Shown here: piece after piece, positions 1 to 8,038 of the stretch
Numbering within the stretch: position 1 is the first letter of the stretch
Layout: each line of letters begins with the position of its first letter
DNA from: Rugosimonospora acidiphila
Lineage (GTDB): Bacteria > Actinomycetota > Actinomycetes > Mycobacteriales > Micromonosporaceae
Direction: 5' to 3'
Assembly (NCBI RefSeq): GCF_039543385.1
Contig: NZ_BAABJQ010000007.1
Coordinates: 248,001 to 312,000 of the forward strand
Length of the DNA stretch: 64,000 nt
Program-made: the position numbers and the translations under genes
Notes under the pieces: generated by a model
The model's database searches: none
What the model was told of the DNA's origin: nothing
What the model saw: only the letters and a program-made list of their open reading frames with translations

Positions 1-2
1 GA

Positions 3-350
3 ACGCTGGAGCAGGAGGTCGTGGCCGCGCTCGCCGCGGCGGCGGAGCCGATGACTCCGGGGCAGGTACGCGACCAGCTCGGCGGTGACCTGGCCTACAC
101 GACGGTGATGACCGTGCTCACCCGGTTGGCCGAGAAGGGCGTGGTGACCAGGCAGCGGATCGGCCGCGCCTACGCCTACTGCGCGGTGAGCGACGAAGCC
201 GAGGTCACCGCGCGGCAGATGCACCGGCTGCTGGACGCGGGGGACGACAAGGCTGCGGTACTGTCCCGCTTCGTGGGTGTGCTCTCCGACGAAGACGAAC
301 GGCTGCTCATCGACCTGCTTCGCCGCGTCGAGGAGACCGGCGACCAATGA
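3..350 (+). CDS. BlaI/MecI/CopY-family transcriptional repressor, 5' end missing
   Basis: The open frame enters from the left edge, so the true start lies outside the window. About 115 residues are visible. They show the winged-helix core of the BlaI/Penicillinase_R family: a TPGQVRDQL segment, a TTVMTVLTRLAEKGVV recognition-helix region and the RIGRAYAY wing, followed by a helical dimerisation tail. Such repressors bind dyad operators as dimers and are usually inactivated by proteolysis by a BlaR1-type membrane peptidase. The stop overlaps the start of the next gene (ATGA), an M56 peptidase, so the classical repressor-protease pair is intact here. The target is unknown; in actinomycetes such pairs also control genes unrelated to beta-lactams. 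Confidence 0.9.
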   Translation, partial: TLEQEVVAALAAAAEPMTPGQVRDQLGGDLAYTTVMTVLTRLAEKGVVTRQRIGRAYAYCAVSDEAEVTARQMHRLLDAGDDKAAVLSRFVGVLSDEDERLLIDLLRRVEETGDQ

Positions 351-1402
351 CCGTCCCGGTCGTGGTGGCTCTGGCCGCCACGCTGGCCTTCGCGTTGGTC
401 GGCCCGCGCCTGGCCAGGCTGCTCCCGCCGGCGGTGGCCACCCGACTGCTGGTACCGGCGTGCCTGATGATGGCCGCCTCGGGCGTGTGGGTACTCGTGA
501 CCATCAACTTCACCTGGGTCGCCCAGCTCGGCCCAGTCAGCCGGTACGCGGACTGGTCGGCCCCGGCGATCCGGGAGGACACTCCGTTCCCGGGGATCGT
601 CACGATCGGGTGCGGTCTGCTCGCGATCGGCTCGATGGCCCGAGCGGCGCGACTGCTCACCCGCCGGCTGCGGCACGCCCGTGCGATCGAGCGCACCTGC
701 GCCCAGCACGGCGCGGCCGGCTCGCTGGTCGTGCTGGACACCGACCGCCCGGACGCGTTCGCCACGCCCGGCGCCACCGGCCGGATCGTCGTCACCACCG
801 GTCTGCTGAGGGCGCTGAGCCCGGCCGAGCGGCGGGCTTTGATCGCACACGAAGCCTCGCACCTTGCGCACCGGCATGCCTGGTGGCTGCTGGCCGCCGA
901 CGTGGCAGCGGCGGCCAACCCGTTGCTGCTGCCTACCGCCTCGGCCATCGAACACGCCGCGGAGCGGTGGGCAGACGAGGACGCCGCCCACGAGGTGACC
1001 GACCGCCGCCTGGTCGCCCGGACCCTCGCCCGCACCGCGCTGCTCATCCGCGGCGCCGCCGCGACCGGACTGACGCCCGCCGCCGGCGGGAACGTGCCGT
1101 GCCGGGTACGCGCCCTGCTGGAGCCCCCGCCCCGACCCCGGGTGCTGCCGTTGACCCTGGTCCTGGCGCTGGTGCTGGCCGGTACGGTCGCCGACGCCAC
1201 GGCGGAGCGCCGGGACGATCAGCTACTGGACCGGGCCGGCAGCGTGGCCGCCGCACACCGGGGACCCGCACCGCACGGGGACCAGCCCCGCCGGCACTGG
1301 GCCGCGCCCCGTGTCCCGCACCTCCGGTCCGGGCCGCCCCGCCCCGGCGACCCGGCCGGTGTACCCGGCTGGCTGGGGGCGGTCCTCACCCGGGTCACCT
1401 GA
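347..1402 (+). CDS. M56-family (BlaR1/MecR1-like) membrane metallopeptidase
   Basis: This 351-residue protein has hydrophobic segments near residues 5-20, 35-60 and 82-100, and a zinc-protease HExxH motif (HEASH, residues 168-172). A further short hydrophobic stretch lies near residues 262-277. That is the layout of M56 peptidases, which cleave a BlaI-type repressor. No penicillin-binding sensor domain is present, so it is not a beta-lactam receptor of the MecR1 type. The start overlaps the repressor stop by four bases, indicating translational coupling. The last 70 residues or so are Pro/Arg/His-rich and of low complexity, so a frameshift near the 3' end cannot be excluded. It converges on the SDR gene with only 27 bases between the two stops. 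Confidence 0.85.
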   Translation: MTVPVVVALAATLAFALVGPRLARLLPPAVATRLLVPACLMMAASGVWVLVTINFTWVAQLGPVSRYADWSAPAIREDTPFPGIVTIGCGLLAIGSMARAARLLTRRLRHARAIERTCAQHGAAGSLVVLDTDRPDAFATPGATGRIVVTTGLLRALSPAERRALIAHEASHLAHRHAWWLLAADVAAAANPLLLPTASAIEHAAERWADEDAAHEVTDRRLVARTLARTALLIRGAAATGLTPAAGGNVPCRVRALLEPPPRPRVLPLTLVLALVLAGTVADATAERRDDQLLDRAGSVAAAHRGPAPHGDQPRRHWAAPRVPHLRSGPPRPGDPAGVPGWLGAVLTRVT

Positions 1403-1429
1403 CCGCCGCGCGGGCGGGCGCACGGGGAC

Positions 1430-2155
1430 TCAGCCGAGCGAGATGAGACGCATGCCGCCATCGGCCTCGATGACGGTACCGGTGAGGTTGGGGTTCGTCG
1501 CCACCAGAACCAGCGCCTCGGCCACGTCCTCCACGCTCGCCACCCGCCGGGCCGGCAGCACGCGGCTGACCTGAGCGAAGTAGTCACGACGCGCCTCGTC
1601 CGTCATGCCGGCCCCGGTCCACCAGGACGAGTCGACCACGCCGGGGGCCACCGCGTTGACCCGGATCGGGCCGAGCTCGACCGCGAGAGGCTTCACCATG
1701 GCCTCGATCGCGCCGTTGATGGCGGCGACACCCGCGCTGCCGGGAATGCTGCTCCGGGCCGTGATCGCGCTCAGCAGGGTGATCGAGCCCTCGGGCGCGA
1801 GCCGGGGCAGCACGGACTGGATCGTCACGAGGTGGGCCCAGAACTTGGCGTCGAACTCCCGGCGCAGCATGTTCAGGTCCAGGTCGGCGATCGGCCCCGG
1901 GCCGCCGAAGCCGCCGAGGGTCACCAGCAACCAGTCGACGGTACCGATCTCGGCGGCCAGCGCGCCGACCGCGTTCGGATCGCTCGCGTCAACCTGGTGG
2001 CCGATCAGTTCGGGATCGGTGCCGGCGACGGTGGCCAGGCGTTCGCCGCTGCGGCCGGCTACGTGCACGGTGGCGCCCCGTTGGCGCAGCATCCGGGCGG
2101 TGGCCAGGCCGATTCCCGACGTTCCTCCGACGACGAGAGCGGTGCGTTCAGACAT
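1430..2155 (-). CDS. SDR-family protein lacking the usual Tyr/Lys catalytic pair
   Basis: This 241-residue Rossmann protein has the NAD(P)-binding motif GGTSGIG at residues 10-16 and the SDR core IRVNAVAPG. The ATG at 2155 is chosen over the longer frame from 2170 because GAGGAG lies seven bases upstream. The active-site serine is present (LLSA, about residue 129), but where YxxxK is expected the sequence reads GVAAINGA, and the NNAG motif is replaced by TLGGFG. It may bind a nucleotide without standard dehydrogenase chemistry. It is divergent from an MmyB-type regulator, a common pairing in actinomycetes in which the regulator controls the SDR gene. Its substrate is unknown. Confidence 0.85.
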   Translation of the reverse strand: MSERTALVVGGTSGIGLATARMLRQRGATVHVAGRSGERLATVAGTDPELIGHQVDASDPNAVGALAAEIGTVDWLLVTLGGFGGPGPIADLDLNMLRREFDAKFWAHLVTIQSVLPRLAPEGSITLLSAITARSSIPGSAGVAAINGAIEAMVKPLAVELGPIRVNAVAPGVVDSSWWTGAGMTDEARRDYFAQVSRVLPARRVASVEDVAEALVLVATNPNLTGTVIEADGGMRLISLG

Positions 2156-2543
2156 GACGGATCTCCTCAATGTGGATCAGTTACCGGTTTCTTTCAATGT
2201 GTCCGCGGGGCGCGGACGCCGAGCGGGGGTCGCTGGGAACTCTGGGTGCCTTCGACCCGTTTGGGTCACTTCGAGGCTCCTTCCGGATGGCCGCCGCTCG
2301 GCAGCCGCGCAACCAGCGGCGGCCCGACGATCGGCCGTGGTGCGGTGAGGCGTGCTATCCGAGCGGGTGGGCATCACGAACTACCCAGTTCGCCACGGGA
2401 TCAGTCGGTGATCTTGGTGGCTGTGACGGGACACTGAGGTCATGACACCAGCCTGAGATTCCCGGGCCGGGCGTGCCAGGCCCGGGTTTGCGTAGGTCTG
2501 TCAGGGCCAGGCTGGCGGGCTCCAGGCGAGACATACTTGGCGT
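2156..2543. promoter_or_regulatory. Divergent intergenic region between SDR and MmyB-type regulator
   Basis: This 388-base gap has no credible gene. It holds a GC-rich stem-loop at 2461-2486 and an inverted repeat CATAC-5-GTATG (2531-2545) that contains the first bases of the regulator's start codon. Promoters for both genes should lie here, but no convincing -35/-10 pair was found by eye. Confidence 0.5.
2461..2486 (+). terminator. Stem-loop with short T run upstream of the MmyB-type regulator
   Basis: Perfect 8-bp arms CCCGGGCC / GGCCCGGG with a 10-base loop are followed by TTTG. It lies 57 bases before the regulator start, so it could be an attenuator or a terminator protecting the regulator from upstream transcription. 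The T run is short. Confidence 0.4.
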
Positions 2544-3380
2544 ATGCAGCAGCGCGAGGTGGGTGCCTTCCTCCGGGCCCGGCGGGCGCGGATCCAGCCG
2601 GCGCAGGTGGGCCTGGCGACGTACGGGCGTCGCCGGGTCCCGGGGCTGCGCCGCGAGGAACTCGCCCGGCTCGCCGGGGTCAGCACCGACTACTACGTGC
2701 GCCTGGAGCAGGGGCGCAGCCCGCACGCCTCGGACGCGGTCCTGGACTCGATCGCCCGTGTCCTGCGGCTCGACGACACCGAGCGGGCGCACCTGCGCAA
2801 CCTCATCACCTCCGCAGAGGCCCGGCGGGGCGGACCGTCGCCCCAGGCGAGCGTCCGTCCGGGACTGCGCCGGATGCTGGAGTTGATGCCGGATGTTCCC
2901 GCGTTCGTCTCCGGGCGCTATACCGACTACCTGGCCTGGACCGCGCTCGGTGACGCCGTACTCGGCATCACCGACCGGGCACCACGCGAGCGCAATGGCG
3001 CCCGGCAGGTCTTCCTCGACCCGTCCTCCCGTGAGCTGTTTCCCGACTGGGCGGACGTCGCCGAGGAGACCGTCGGCTACCTGCGGCTCGCGGCCGGACG
3101 CAACCCCGACGACCCCCGGCTGAGCAGCCTCGTCGGCGAACTGTCGGTCAAGAGCGCCGACTTCCGCCGGGTCTGGGCCAGGCAGACCGTCCGCGACAAG
3201 ACAACCGGAAAGAAGCGCGTCCGGCACCCGGTCGTCGGCGAGTTGGAGTTCGACTACGAGGCACTCGCCACGCCCGGCGACGGCGGACAGCTCCTGGTCG
3301 CCTACACGTTCGCGCCGGATTCGCCCACGGACGAGCGGCTGCGGCTGCTGTCCAGCTGGTCGGCGACGACCGCGCCGTAG
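2544..3380 (+). CDS. XRE-family regulator with MmyB-like ligand-binding domain
   Basis: This 278-residue protein has an N-terminal XRE-type helix-turn-helix (about residues 34-58, LRREELARLAGVSTDYYVRL) and a C-terminal MmyB-like domain (PF17765 type) with the usual VPAFVSGRYTDYLAWT and LFPDWADVAEETV segments. MmyB-type proteins bind small, often fatty-acid-like ligands and usually control a neighbouring dehydrogenase gene; here the divergent SDR is the obvious target. The start ATG is embedded in the inverted repeat CATAC-5-GTATG, which suggests autoregulation. A strong bidirectional hairpin follows. Confidence 0.9.
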   Translation: MQQREVGAFLRARRARIQPAQVGLATYGRRRVPGLRREELARLAGVSTDYYVRLEQGRSPHASDAVLDSIARVLRLDDTERAHLRNLITSAEARRGGPSPQASVRPGLRRMLELMPDVPAFVSGRYTDYLAWTALGDAVLGITDRAPRERNGARQVFLDPSSRELFPDWADVAEETVGYLRLAAGRNPDDPRLSSLVGELSVKSADFRRVWARQTVRDKTTGKKRVRHPVVGELEFDYEALATPGDGGQLLVAYTFAPDSPTDERLRLLSSWSATTAP

Positions 3381-3469
3381 GCCGGGACCTGAGCCTTCCG
3401 CGACCGGAATCCAAGAGCGGGTACTTCAGTCGACGGGATGCGGGTGGGAGCCCGCGGGCCGAACGGGGT

Positions 3470-3501
3470 GAGGGCTCCGACGCTCGTGCGCCGGAGCCCT
3501 C
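3470..3501. terminator. Bidirectional hairpin between convergent genes
   Basis: Perfect 10-bp arms GAGGGCTCCG / CGGAGCCCTC with a 12-base loop, lying between the convergent MmyB-type regulator and amidohydrolase genes. There is no long T run, as is usual for actinomycete intrinsic terminators. Confidence 0.65.
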
Positions 3502-3541
3502 GTTGCCGTGCAGGTGTTGCGCCGTGGCTGTGGACCGATGC

Positions 3542-4465
3542 TCAGCGAGCGTGCTTGGCCACGTCGAGCTTGAGCAGGCGGGCCACCCGCGCGCCCTTGA
3601 TCTCACGCAATTCGTCCTCGGACAGCCCCAGCCCGTCGAGATAGGTAAGGCGCTCGACGAACTCGTCGTTGTTCGGGGAGTACGGGTAGTCCGTGCCGTA
3701 GAGCAGCCGGTCGGCACCGAGCGTGGCGGCGGCGCAGGCAAAGCTTTCCGCGCCGGCGCCGGCGACCGTGTCGAACCACATGCTGCGCAGCGCGGAAAGC
3801 TTGTTTCCGGTCTGCCGCCGGATCCGCTCGTGCAACAGCGGGATGATGCCACCGAAGTGCGGCACAATCCACTGGATGTTGCTGTACTTCTCGGCGACCC
3901 CGGAAAAGATCAGCCGCAAGGCCGTGGCGGAGTCTTCGATAGGTGCGCCGATGAGCCAGTTAAGGCGGAAGTCCTCGAATCCGGGCGGGACTGACTCGCC
4001 CTGGGGGTGCAGGAACACCACCGCCTCGCGCCGGTGCAACTCGGCCAGGATCGGGTCGAATGACGGGTCGTCCAATTGCTTGCCGGCGACGGTACAGCCG
4101 AGAGTGACGCCCACGAAGTTGAGGTCGTCGAAGACCCGGCGGACTTCCGCGATGGCTGCGTCGGTCGAGGTCATCGGCAGCGTGCCAAACGCGTAGAACC
4201 GGCCTTGGTACTTTTCCACTACCGCGGCGTATTCGTCATTCCCGATCGTTGCGGCTGCCGCGGAATCCTCCGCCGTGGCCAGGTACGGCTGAGCCTGCGA
4301 CACAGACAGTACCTGCGCCGTCACTCCAGCGCGGTCCATGAGTTCCAGCCGCTCCTCCAGCGACTGATTGGCGAGACCCGCGGCCGGACGCGGGGGGAGG
4401 TCGGGGCGGCCGATGCTTTCGAGGTAGTTCTGGGGGTAATAGTGAGCGTGCACGTCGACGATCAC
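3542..4465 (-). CDS. Amidohydrolase-family (ACMSD-type) decarboxylase/hydrolase
   Basis: This 307-residue TIM-barrel protein belongs to the Amidohydro_2 (PF04909) family. Metal-site elements are visible: HxH at residues 6-8 (DVHAHYY), the FLHPQGE and WIVPHFGG histidines, and a late aspartate in LLYGTDYPYS. The family includes aminocarboxymuconate-semialdehyde decarboxylase and related non-oxidative decarboxylases of aromatic acids. GTG at 4465 is preferred because AAAGGA lies eight bases upstream; the open frame continues about 490 bases further but is not protein-like there. It is divergent from a substrate-binding lipoprotein gene, suggesting that the imported compound is its substrate or precursor. 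Confidence 0.85.
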   Translation of the reverse strand: MIVDVHAHYYPQNYLESIGRPDLPPRPAAGLANQSLEERLELMDRAGVTAQVLSVSQAQPYLATAEDSAAAATIGNDEYAAVVEKYQGRFYAFGTLPMTSTDAAIAEVRRVFDDLNFVGVTLGCTVAGKQLDDPSFDPILAELHRREAVVFLHPQGESVPPGFEDFRLNWLIGAPIEDSATALRLIFSGVAEKYSNIQWIVPHFGGIIPLLHERIRRQTGNKLSALRSMWFDTVAGAGAESFACAAATLGADRLLYGTDYPYSPNNDEFVERLTYLDGLGLSEDELREIKGARVARLLKLDVAKHAR

Positions 4466-4826
4466 GGGGACTGTCCTTTCCCGGAGGGGTGCGAGAGCTC
4501 GACAGCGGGCGTTGCACAGCGCGCCCGAGACGCCGAACCGCTCGCCGGCGCGAAGATCGTAACCTAGGCGCCGACGCCAGAGGTCGTCGCCGGCGGTCGA
4601 CAGCAAGCCGTCCAAATAGGACACGCACCGCCGTTGACGTCGGCCGATGCCATGGTTCTTACCGAGCGTGGAGGTTGGACATATCCACCACCCGGATCCG
4701 GACACCACAGGAGGATCTACGGGTTCTATGCTGTGTCCGATCATGATCGGCGTGATCGTGTCTGACCTGACCCGGGACCGCCGCACGGCGGTTACCCACG
4801 CGGGTTCATCGAAAGGACAGAGTTCC
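4466..4826. promoter_or_regulatory. Divergent promoter region, amidohydrolase / substrate-binding lipoprotein
   Basis: This 361-base gap without a gene separates two divergent start sites. It contains a 10-bp palindrome CCGGATCCGG (4692-4701) and a perfect 14-bp palindrome CCGATCATGATCGG (4737-4750), about 80 bases before the lipoprotein start. No regulator gene is adjacent, so the binding protein is unknown. Confidence 0.5.
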
Positions 4827-5852
4827 ATGCAGTTCTTCAGGGCGCGCACGTTGGCCGCGCCGGTGCTGGCGGCGGCCCTCTTGGTCGCCAGCGCCGGGTG
4901 CTCATCATCGAAGAGTGACGGCACCCAGTCCAGTGGGAAGATGGACAAGGTCACCTACGTGACCGCCTTCGGCAACTTCGGCCGGGATTCCTTTGTGTGG
5001 GAGGCCAAGGAAAAGGGCTATTTCAAGCAAGCGGGAATTGACGTACAGGTTGTTCCGGGTAACGGCGCGGACAACGGCAAGGACCTCGCGACTGGCAAGG
5101 CCCAGTTCGCGATCATTGACTTCGCGTCCGCCGTACTTCAGATGACCAAGAGCAAGCTGGACATCCGGGCTGTGGCTGCCATCAACCAAACCAGTTTGAT
5201 GGCGTTCATGGCGCTGCCCGGCTCGAGCGTCAAGTCGCCGCAGGACCTCGCCGGCAAGAAGATCGCCATTCAGCCGGGCGGGGTTGAGCAGACACTTTTC
5301 CCGAGCTACGCGAAGTTGGCGGGCTTCGATCCATCGCACGTCCAATTCGTCACGTCGTCCCCAGCCACGCTGCCGCAGGAATTGGCGCAACACCAGGTGG
5401 ACGCGATCAGCCAGTTCGTGGTTGGTGTTCCCACCGTTGAGACCGCGACCAAGAACCAGAGCCTGACCGTGCTGCCGTGGAGCAAGTACATCGGCGACCT
5501 GTACGGCAATACACTGTTCACGAGCCAGTCGCTCATTCAAAAGAACCCCGGCCTGGTGACGCGGTTCGAGACCGCCCTGCTCAAGGGTCTGAACGACTCG
5601 CTCAACGATCCCGCGGGTGCGGCCAAGGCGCTTCAGAAGAACGTGCCCACCGCCAACGTCGCCAACGCCGAGGCCGAGCTCAAGTTGATGAAGCAGTACT
5701 GCCAGGGACCTGACGGACTCGGAGCCCTTGACCAGAGCCAGGTCGCGAAGATGGTCGGCATCCTGCAGGCATCCGGGGCCGTCAGCGCTCAGCTGACGCC
5801 GGACGACCTCGCTGACTTCAAGCTCGCCCCGAACGCGGACAAGCAGAGCTGA
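4827..5852 (+). CDS. ABC transporter substrate-binding lipoprotein, SsuA/NMT1 type
   Basis: This 341-residue protein has a lipoprotein signal ending at Cys25 (lipobox ASAGC), followed by a Ser-rich linker and a class II periplasmic-binding fold of the NMT1/SsuA/ThiY group. Typical segments are WEAKEKGYFKQAGIDV, ATGKAQFAI and SPQDLAGKKIAI. Such proteins deliver sulfonates, taurine, nitrate, pyrimidine precursors or aromatic acids. ATG 4827 has GAAAGGA upstream. The matching permease lies 51 bases downstream on the opposite strand, which is an unusual arrangement. The ligand cannot be told from the sequence; the divergent ACMSD-type hydrolase hints at an aromatic or heterocyclic carboxylate. 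Confidence 0.85.
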   Translation: MQFFRARTLAAPVLAAALLVASAGCSSSKSDGTQSSGKMDKVTYVTAFGNFGRDSFVWEAKEKGYFKQAGIDVQVVPGNGADNGKDLATGKAQFAIIDFASAVLQMTKSKLDIRAVAAINQTSLMAFMALPGSSVKSPQDLAGKKIAIQPGGVEQTLFPSYAKLAGFDPSHVQFVTSSPATLPQELAQHQVDAISQFVVGVPTVETATKNQSLTVLPWSKYIGDLYGNTLFTSQSLIQKNPGLVTRFETALLKGLNDSLNDPAGAAKALQKNVPTANVANAEAELKLMKQYCQGPDGLGALDQSQVAKMVGILQASGAVSAQLTPDDLADFKLAPNADKQS

Positions 5853-5860
5853 GAACGCTC

Positions 5861-5893
5861 GGGGGCGGCGCACGTCGACCGTGCGCCGCCCCC
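5861..5893. terminator. Bidirectional terminator hairpin
   Basis: Perfect 14-bp GC arms (GGGGGCGGCGCACG and its complement) with a TCGAC loop lie between the convergent lipoprotein and permease genes. Its position and strength make it the terminator for both. Confidence 0.8.
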
Positions 5894-5903
5894 AACCGCC
5901 TGC

Positions 5904-6695
5904 CTACGCCTTGGCCGTGTCCCGTGCCCAGGGAACGACCAGCCGCTCCAGCCCAGCAAGCGCGTAGTACACCAGCATGCTCTCCACCGTGAGCAGTACG
6001 ACCGCTGCGAACGCGATGGCGGTTTCGCCCTGCGCCGACTCGTTGATCAAAACGAAGCCCAGTCCTTCACTTGAGTTGGACAGCTCCGAGACCACCGCTC
6101 CGACGATCGCCAGGGGTGCGGCCACCTTCAGCCCGACGAACACCTGGGGCAGGGCGCCGGGCAGTCGAATTTTGCTGAAGGTCTTCCACCACGGTGCGTT
6201 GAGGGCCCGGGCCAACTCGCGCAAGTCGGCGGGCACCGACCCCAGGCCGTTCGCGGTGGACAGCACTATCGGGAAGAACGAGATGAGCGCGGCCATCACG
6301 ATTTTCGGTGTCCCGCCGAAGCCCATCCAAAGGACGAGTAGCGGCGCCACCGCCAGCTTGGGCACGGCGTTGATGGTGACCACCACAGGCCAAGCCGCGC
6401 GCTGAATGCCATCGAATGTGGTCAGCAGCAGCGCCACCACGAGGCCGCCCACGGCGGCGATCAGGAAGCCGATCAGCGTCTCCCGCAACGTGACCCAGGA
6501 GCTTGAGAACAGCAACGATGCCTGGTCGCCGAACGCCGTGACGATCTGAGGCGGCGCGGGCAGCACGAACTGCTGAATATGGAAGACGATCGTCGCCAGC
6601 CACCAGGCTGCGATGAAGACGACCGGCCCGAGGATGGGCAGCCCGACTGTGTACAGCGGCCCGGTCTTGGGGCGGGCCTGGGTTTTCATAAGCAT
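5904..6695 (-). CDS. ABC transporter permease, SsuC/TauC type
   Basis: This 263-residue membrane protein has about six transmembrane segments and the BPD_transp_1 fold. The cytoplasmic EAA loop is recognisable (ARALNAPWWKTFSKIRLPGA), which docks on an ATPase. It belongs to the SsuC/TauC/ThiX permease group and so fits the neighbouring lipoprotein. GGAG lies seven bases before ATG 6695. No ATP-binding subunit is encoded next to it, and the permease and binding-protein genes converge rather than forming an operon, so the ATPase must come from elsewhere or has been lost. Confidence 0.88.
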   Translation of the reverse strand: MLMKTQARPKTGPLYTVGLPILGPVVFIAAWWLATIVFHIQQFVLPAPPQIVTAFGDQASLLFSSSWVTLRETLIGFLIAAVGGLVVALLLTTFDGIQRAAWPVVVTINAVPKLAVAPLLVLWMGFGGTPKIVMAALISFFPIVLSTANGLGSVPADLRELARALNAPWWKTFSKIRLPGALPQVFVGLKVAAPLAIVGAVVSELSNSSEGLGFVLINESAQGETAIAFAAVVLLTVESMLVYYALAGLERLVVPWARDTAKA

Positions 6696-6828
6696 GGGGC
6701 AACTCCGCTGGAGGGGTCCGGCTTCTCGAAGCCGCTGATCGCGTCAGTAGCAACGCACACGGTACTGGCCGCCGCTGCTCGTTGATCACTTGGCCCTGAC
6801 GCACGGATCGGGTAACGGCCGCCGCCGC

Positions 6829-7026
6829 ATGGTCTCTTACCGATACGGGATCATCGGCCGCCCCGTGATTCCTGTCGCGGTGGTCGCGCAGTTACAACTC
6901 GTCGATCAAATGCGCAATGCACTCGTCGACATCGAGCATGTGCACGACACCGCGGTAAAGGAGGTCTGGGCCAGGCGGGTGTCGGACCGTGAGGCAGACC
7001 TAGGAATGTCGGATCATCCGACATAG
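6829..7026 (+). pseudogene. Short ORF resembling the N terminus of TnpB/Cas12-like proteins (possible remnant)
   Basis: A 65-residue frame begins at ATG 6829 (an in-frame ATG also lies at 6790). It opens with VSYRYGIIGRP, continues with QLQLVDQMRNALVDIE and then KEVWA. From memory this resembles the opening of Cas12m-like and some TnpB-like proteins, which begin with a Y+Y strand and then a QL-x-L-x(3)-R-x(2)-LV-x(2)-E helix. The rest of such a protein, including the RuvC motifs and zinc ribbon, is absent: the frame stops after VSDREADLGMSDHPT. The codons are less GC-biased than the neighbours (TCT, CGA, GAT, CAA and the rare TTA), consistent with transfer. It may be a truncated relic, a short standalone gene, or chance. 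No homology search was possible. Confidence 0.35.
7006..7024. promoter_or_regulatory. 19-bp perfect palindrome upstream of HTH gene
   Basis: ATGTCGGAT-C-ATCCGACAT is a perfect inverted repeat with nine-base arms, ending 11 bases before the ATG of the HTH gene. It is a likely operator, perhaps for the HTH protein itself. It also covers the last codons of the preceding short ORF. Confidence 0.6.
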
Positions 7027-7035
7027 AGTCGGCGC

Positions 7036-7986
7036 ATGGATTCCGTGGACCTACGGACGGAGACCCTGGCCGCCTTGCGACGCTGGGCTGCCACCGACCG
7101 CTCCACCCTCGTCGCCGCCGCTTGGCGAGCCGGCAACCGCAACGTCTCCGAGCTGGCACGCACTGCCGGGGTGGGCCGGGACGCGATCTACGCGGACCTG
7201 CGAGCCAAGGGCATCGATCCCACCAGCCGTGAAGAGCCCGCTGCCACCATAAAAGCCGCCGTCCTTCCTATACCCGGGTGGCGACACCCGCACCTCCTAG
7301 CCGTTGCGGAAGCCGGCCTCCCGTACGGCACCCGCTACGACTACACCGTCGCGCCGTTCAGCGGCCAGGAGCCCGAACCCGAGCTGCCCGACGAGTGGCG
7401 GGGCATACACCCCAGCGACGGCAATGGTCCGCGGAGCTGGGAGCGGTCCGCTCAGCGGCACAGCGAGATCGAACTGGTACGGCGGGCGTGGGCACGGTCC
7501 CACTTCACCTTCCAGGTCGGACAGCTGCTGACCGCACGTCAGTATCCGTACCGCGCGCCGGCAGAGGACTGGCAGGCGTACGTCGAGGCTCGCGAGACGC
7601 TGCGCGCCGCGTACTCGGCGCTGGACACCACGCCAGACAACATGTGGCGCTCGGCGCTGCTGCATACCGTCGACGCCCAGGGCCCGGCGCGGCATGCGGC
7701 GGAGCAGTGGGACCAGCGTGCGGCAGCCTTCGCGAAGCTGGACCACTGGCTGCTGCGCCAGTTGGGCGAGAGCGAGCACCCCACCCACGCCATCCGGGAT
7801 GCTGCCGCTGAGCACGGCATCGACACCAGCGCCTGGCTCATCGAGGACCACTATGACTACTCCGAGGGCTTCACCTCCATGATGCCGGCGGCCGAGGAGA
7901 TCGAGGAGATCGTCAAGAAGGGGGACGAGCGGGTCCGGCGGGTCGCCGCGCTGACCGACGCCGGTCACCGTCAACCGAACGCGTGA
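7036..7986 (+). CDS. Unrecognised protein with N-terminal helix-turn-helix
   Basis: This 316-residue soluble protein has a convincing helix-turn-helix near residues 33-60 (VSELARTAGVGRDAIYADL). After a proline-rich linker follows a mainly alpha-helical region of about 200 residues with no motif I recognise, and an acidic C terminus (AAEEIEEIVKKGDERVRRV). There are no membrane segments or signal peptide. No clear Shine-Dalgarno precedes ATG 7036, so the mRNA may be leaderless or nearly so. A perfect 19-bp palindrome sits just upstream. A DNA-binding role is likely; the function of the rest of the protein is unknown. Confidence 0.7.
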   Translation: MDSVDLRTETLAALRRWAATDRSTLVAAAWRAGNRNVSELARTAGVGRDAIYADLRAKGIDPTSREEPAATIKAAVLPIPGWRHPHLLAVAEAGLPYGTRYDYTVAPFSGQEPEPELPDEWRGIHPSDGNGPRSWERSAQRHSEIELVRRAWARSHFTFQVGQLLTARQYPYRAPAEDWQAYVEARETLRAAYSALDTTPDNMWRSALLHTVDAQGPARHAAEQWDQRAAAFAKLDHWLLRQLGESEHPTHAIRDAAAEHGIDTSAWLIEDHYDYSEGFTSMMPAAEEIEEIVKKGDERVRRVAALTDAGHRQPNA

Positions 7987-8038
7987 GGCTTATCCCACCC
8001 GCGAACTGTGGCCCGTCGCCCAGGGAGCTAGGGCGGTC

